Positions 63,941 to 64,000 of a DNA stretch of 64,000 bases are shown one piece after another. A program made the translations under genes and the position numbers. The notes under the pieces were generated by a model, which was not told where the DNA came from, searched no databases, and saw only the letters and a list, made by a program, of their open reading frames with translations. Origin of the DNA: Archangium gephyra (lineage in GTDB: Bacteria; Myxococcota; Myxococcia; Myxococcales; Myxococcaceae); assembly GCF_001027285.1 (NCBI RefSeq), contig NZ_CP011509.1, forward strand, positions 1,248,501 through 1,312,500, read 5' to 3'. The stretch's first letter is position 1. Each line of letters starts with the position of its first letter.

Positions 63941-64000
63941 TTGCCCTCTCAGCCGCTGGGAACTTTTCGTCACAAAGAGGTAGGCACACAAGCCGCCATG

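Noticed and set aside
1-64000. Prophage, insertion sequence, tRNA or rRNA genes
   Set aside because: No transposase, integrase, phage structural protein, cloverleaf or rRNA-like sequence was recognised by eye; a tRNA or rRNA scan would settle it.

Overview
The window reads as chromosomal DNA of a fruiting myxobacterium (Cystobacterineae-like: Archangium, Cystobacter, Melittangium or a relative). This is inferred from very high GC with strong G/C third positions, many lipoproteins and secreted proteins, a HEIGH-type M57 metalloprotease, an RCC1-repeat lipoprotein, a Sel1-repeat lipoprotein, an 1804-residue Ser/Thr-kinase/ATPase/GAF/histidine-kinase fusion, and a protein ending in the Cys-rich tail seen on myxobacterial kinases. 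No rRNA, tRNA, CRISPR array, transposase or phage structural gene was seen. Coding density is high: no gap between called genes reaches 300 bp (largest about 270 bp, 49768-50034).

Layout. 1-1461: minus-strand operon with a partial membrane protein and two tandem paralogous secreted proteins. 1624-3521: two adjacent Nudix hydrolases and an unknown protein. 3543-6073: LysR regulator divergent from a metallo-beta-lactamase-fold hydrolase and an SDR. 6089-15109: minus-strand run of four overlapping genes (YdbH/AsmA-like giant, YdbL-like lipoprotein, TolB-propeller/TPR protein, M20 peptidase), probably an envelope-bridging system. 15286-26810: mainly exported proteins (pre-peptidase-like lipoprotein, Cys-rich Sel1 protein, SH3-like lipoprotein, M57 protease, RCC1 protein, discoidin/TSP3/EGF protein), with an alpha/beta hydrolase and a cytochrome P450 among them.

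26872-28404: ArsR - AHSA1 - small membrane protein - DUF1801 operon. 28510-29617: GNAT and hotdog thioesterase. 29711-31854: PadR regulator overlapping an Lnt-like nitrilase/acyltransferase, with a palindromic candidate operator. 32004-34819: two overlapping genes that look like VioB (iminophenylpyruvate dimer synthase) split in two and in reversed order. 34943-37118: convergent ATP-dependent DNA ligase and LigD-type polymerase/primase domain (NHEJ type, no Ku here). 37250-42677: SnoaL-like tandem protein, STAS-like protein, SH3-domain and membrane proteins, a small Cys-rich lipoprotein and an orphan kinase-tail protein.

42833-45220: a histidine-kinase remnant next to a three-gene module (duplicated helical protein, small beta domain, LAS-type metallopeptidase) that looks like an orphan type VI secretion effector cassette. 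45391-49767: AmrS radical-SAM enzyme, ferritin-like protein, unknown protein, Asp-box protein and a SUFU-domain protein. 50035-53000: a two-gene exported pair, a MITE-like inverted repeat and an acetyltransferase-fold protein. 53109-59979: the giant multikinase and an M28 aminopeptidase separated by alternative hairpins. 60048-63891: DUF3565 protein and c-type cytochrome lipoprotein, BioA, a HAD-phosphatase lipoprotein interrupted by a poly-C frameshift, and a GlsB-type membrane protein.

Starts were adjusted to the best Shine-Dalgarno sequence, signal peptide or ATGA overlap. All family calls come from reading motifs by eye, without database searches.
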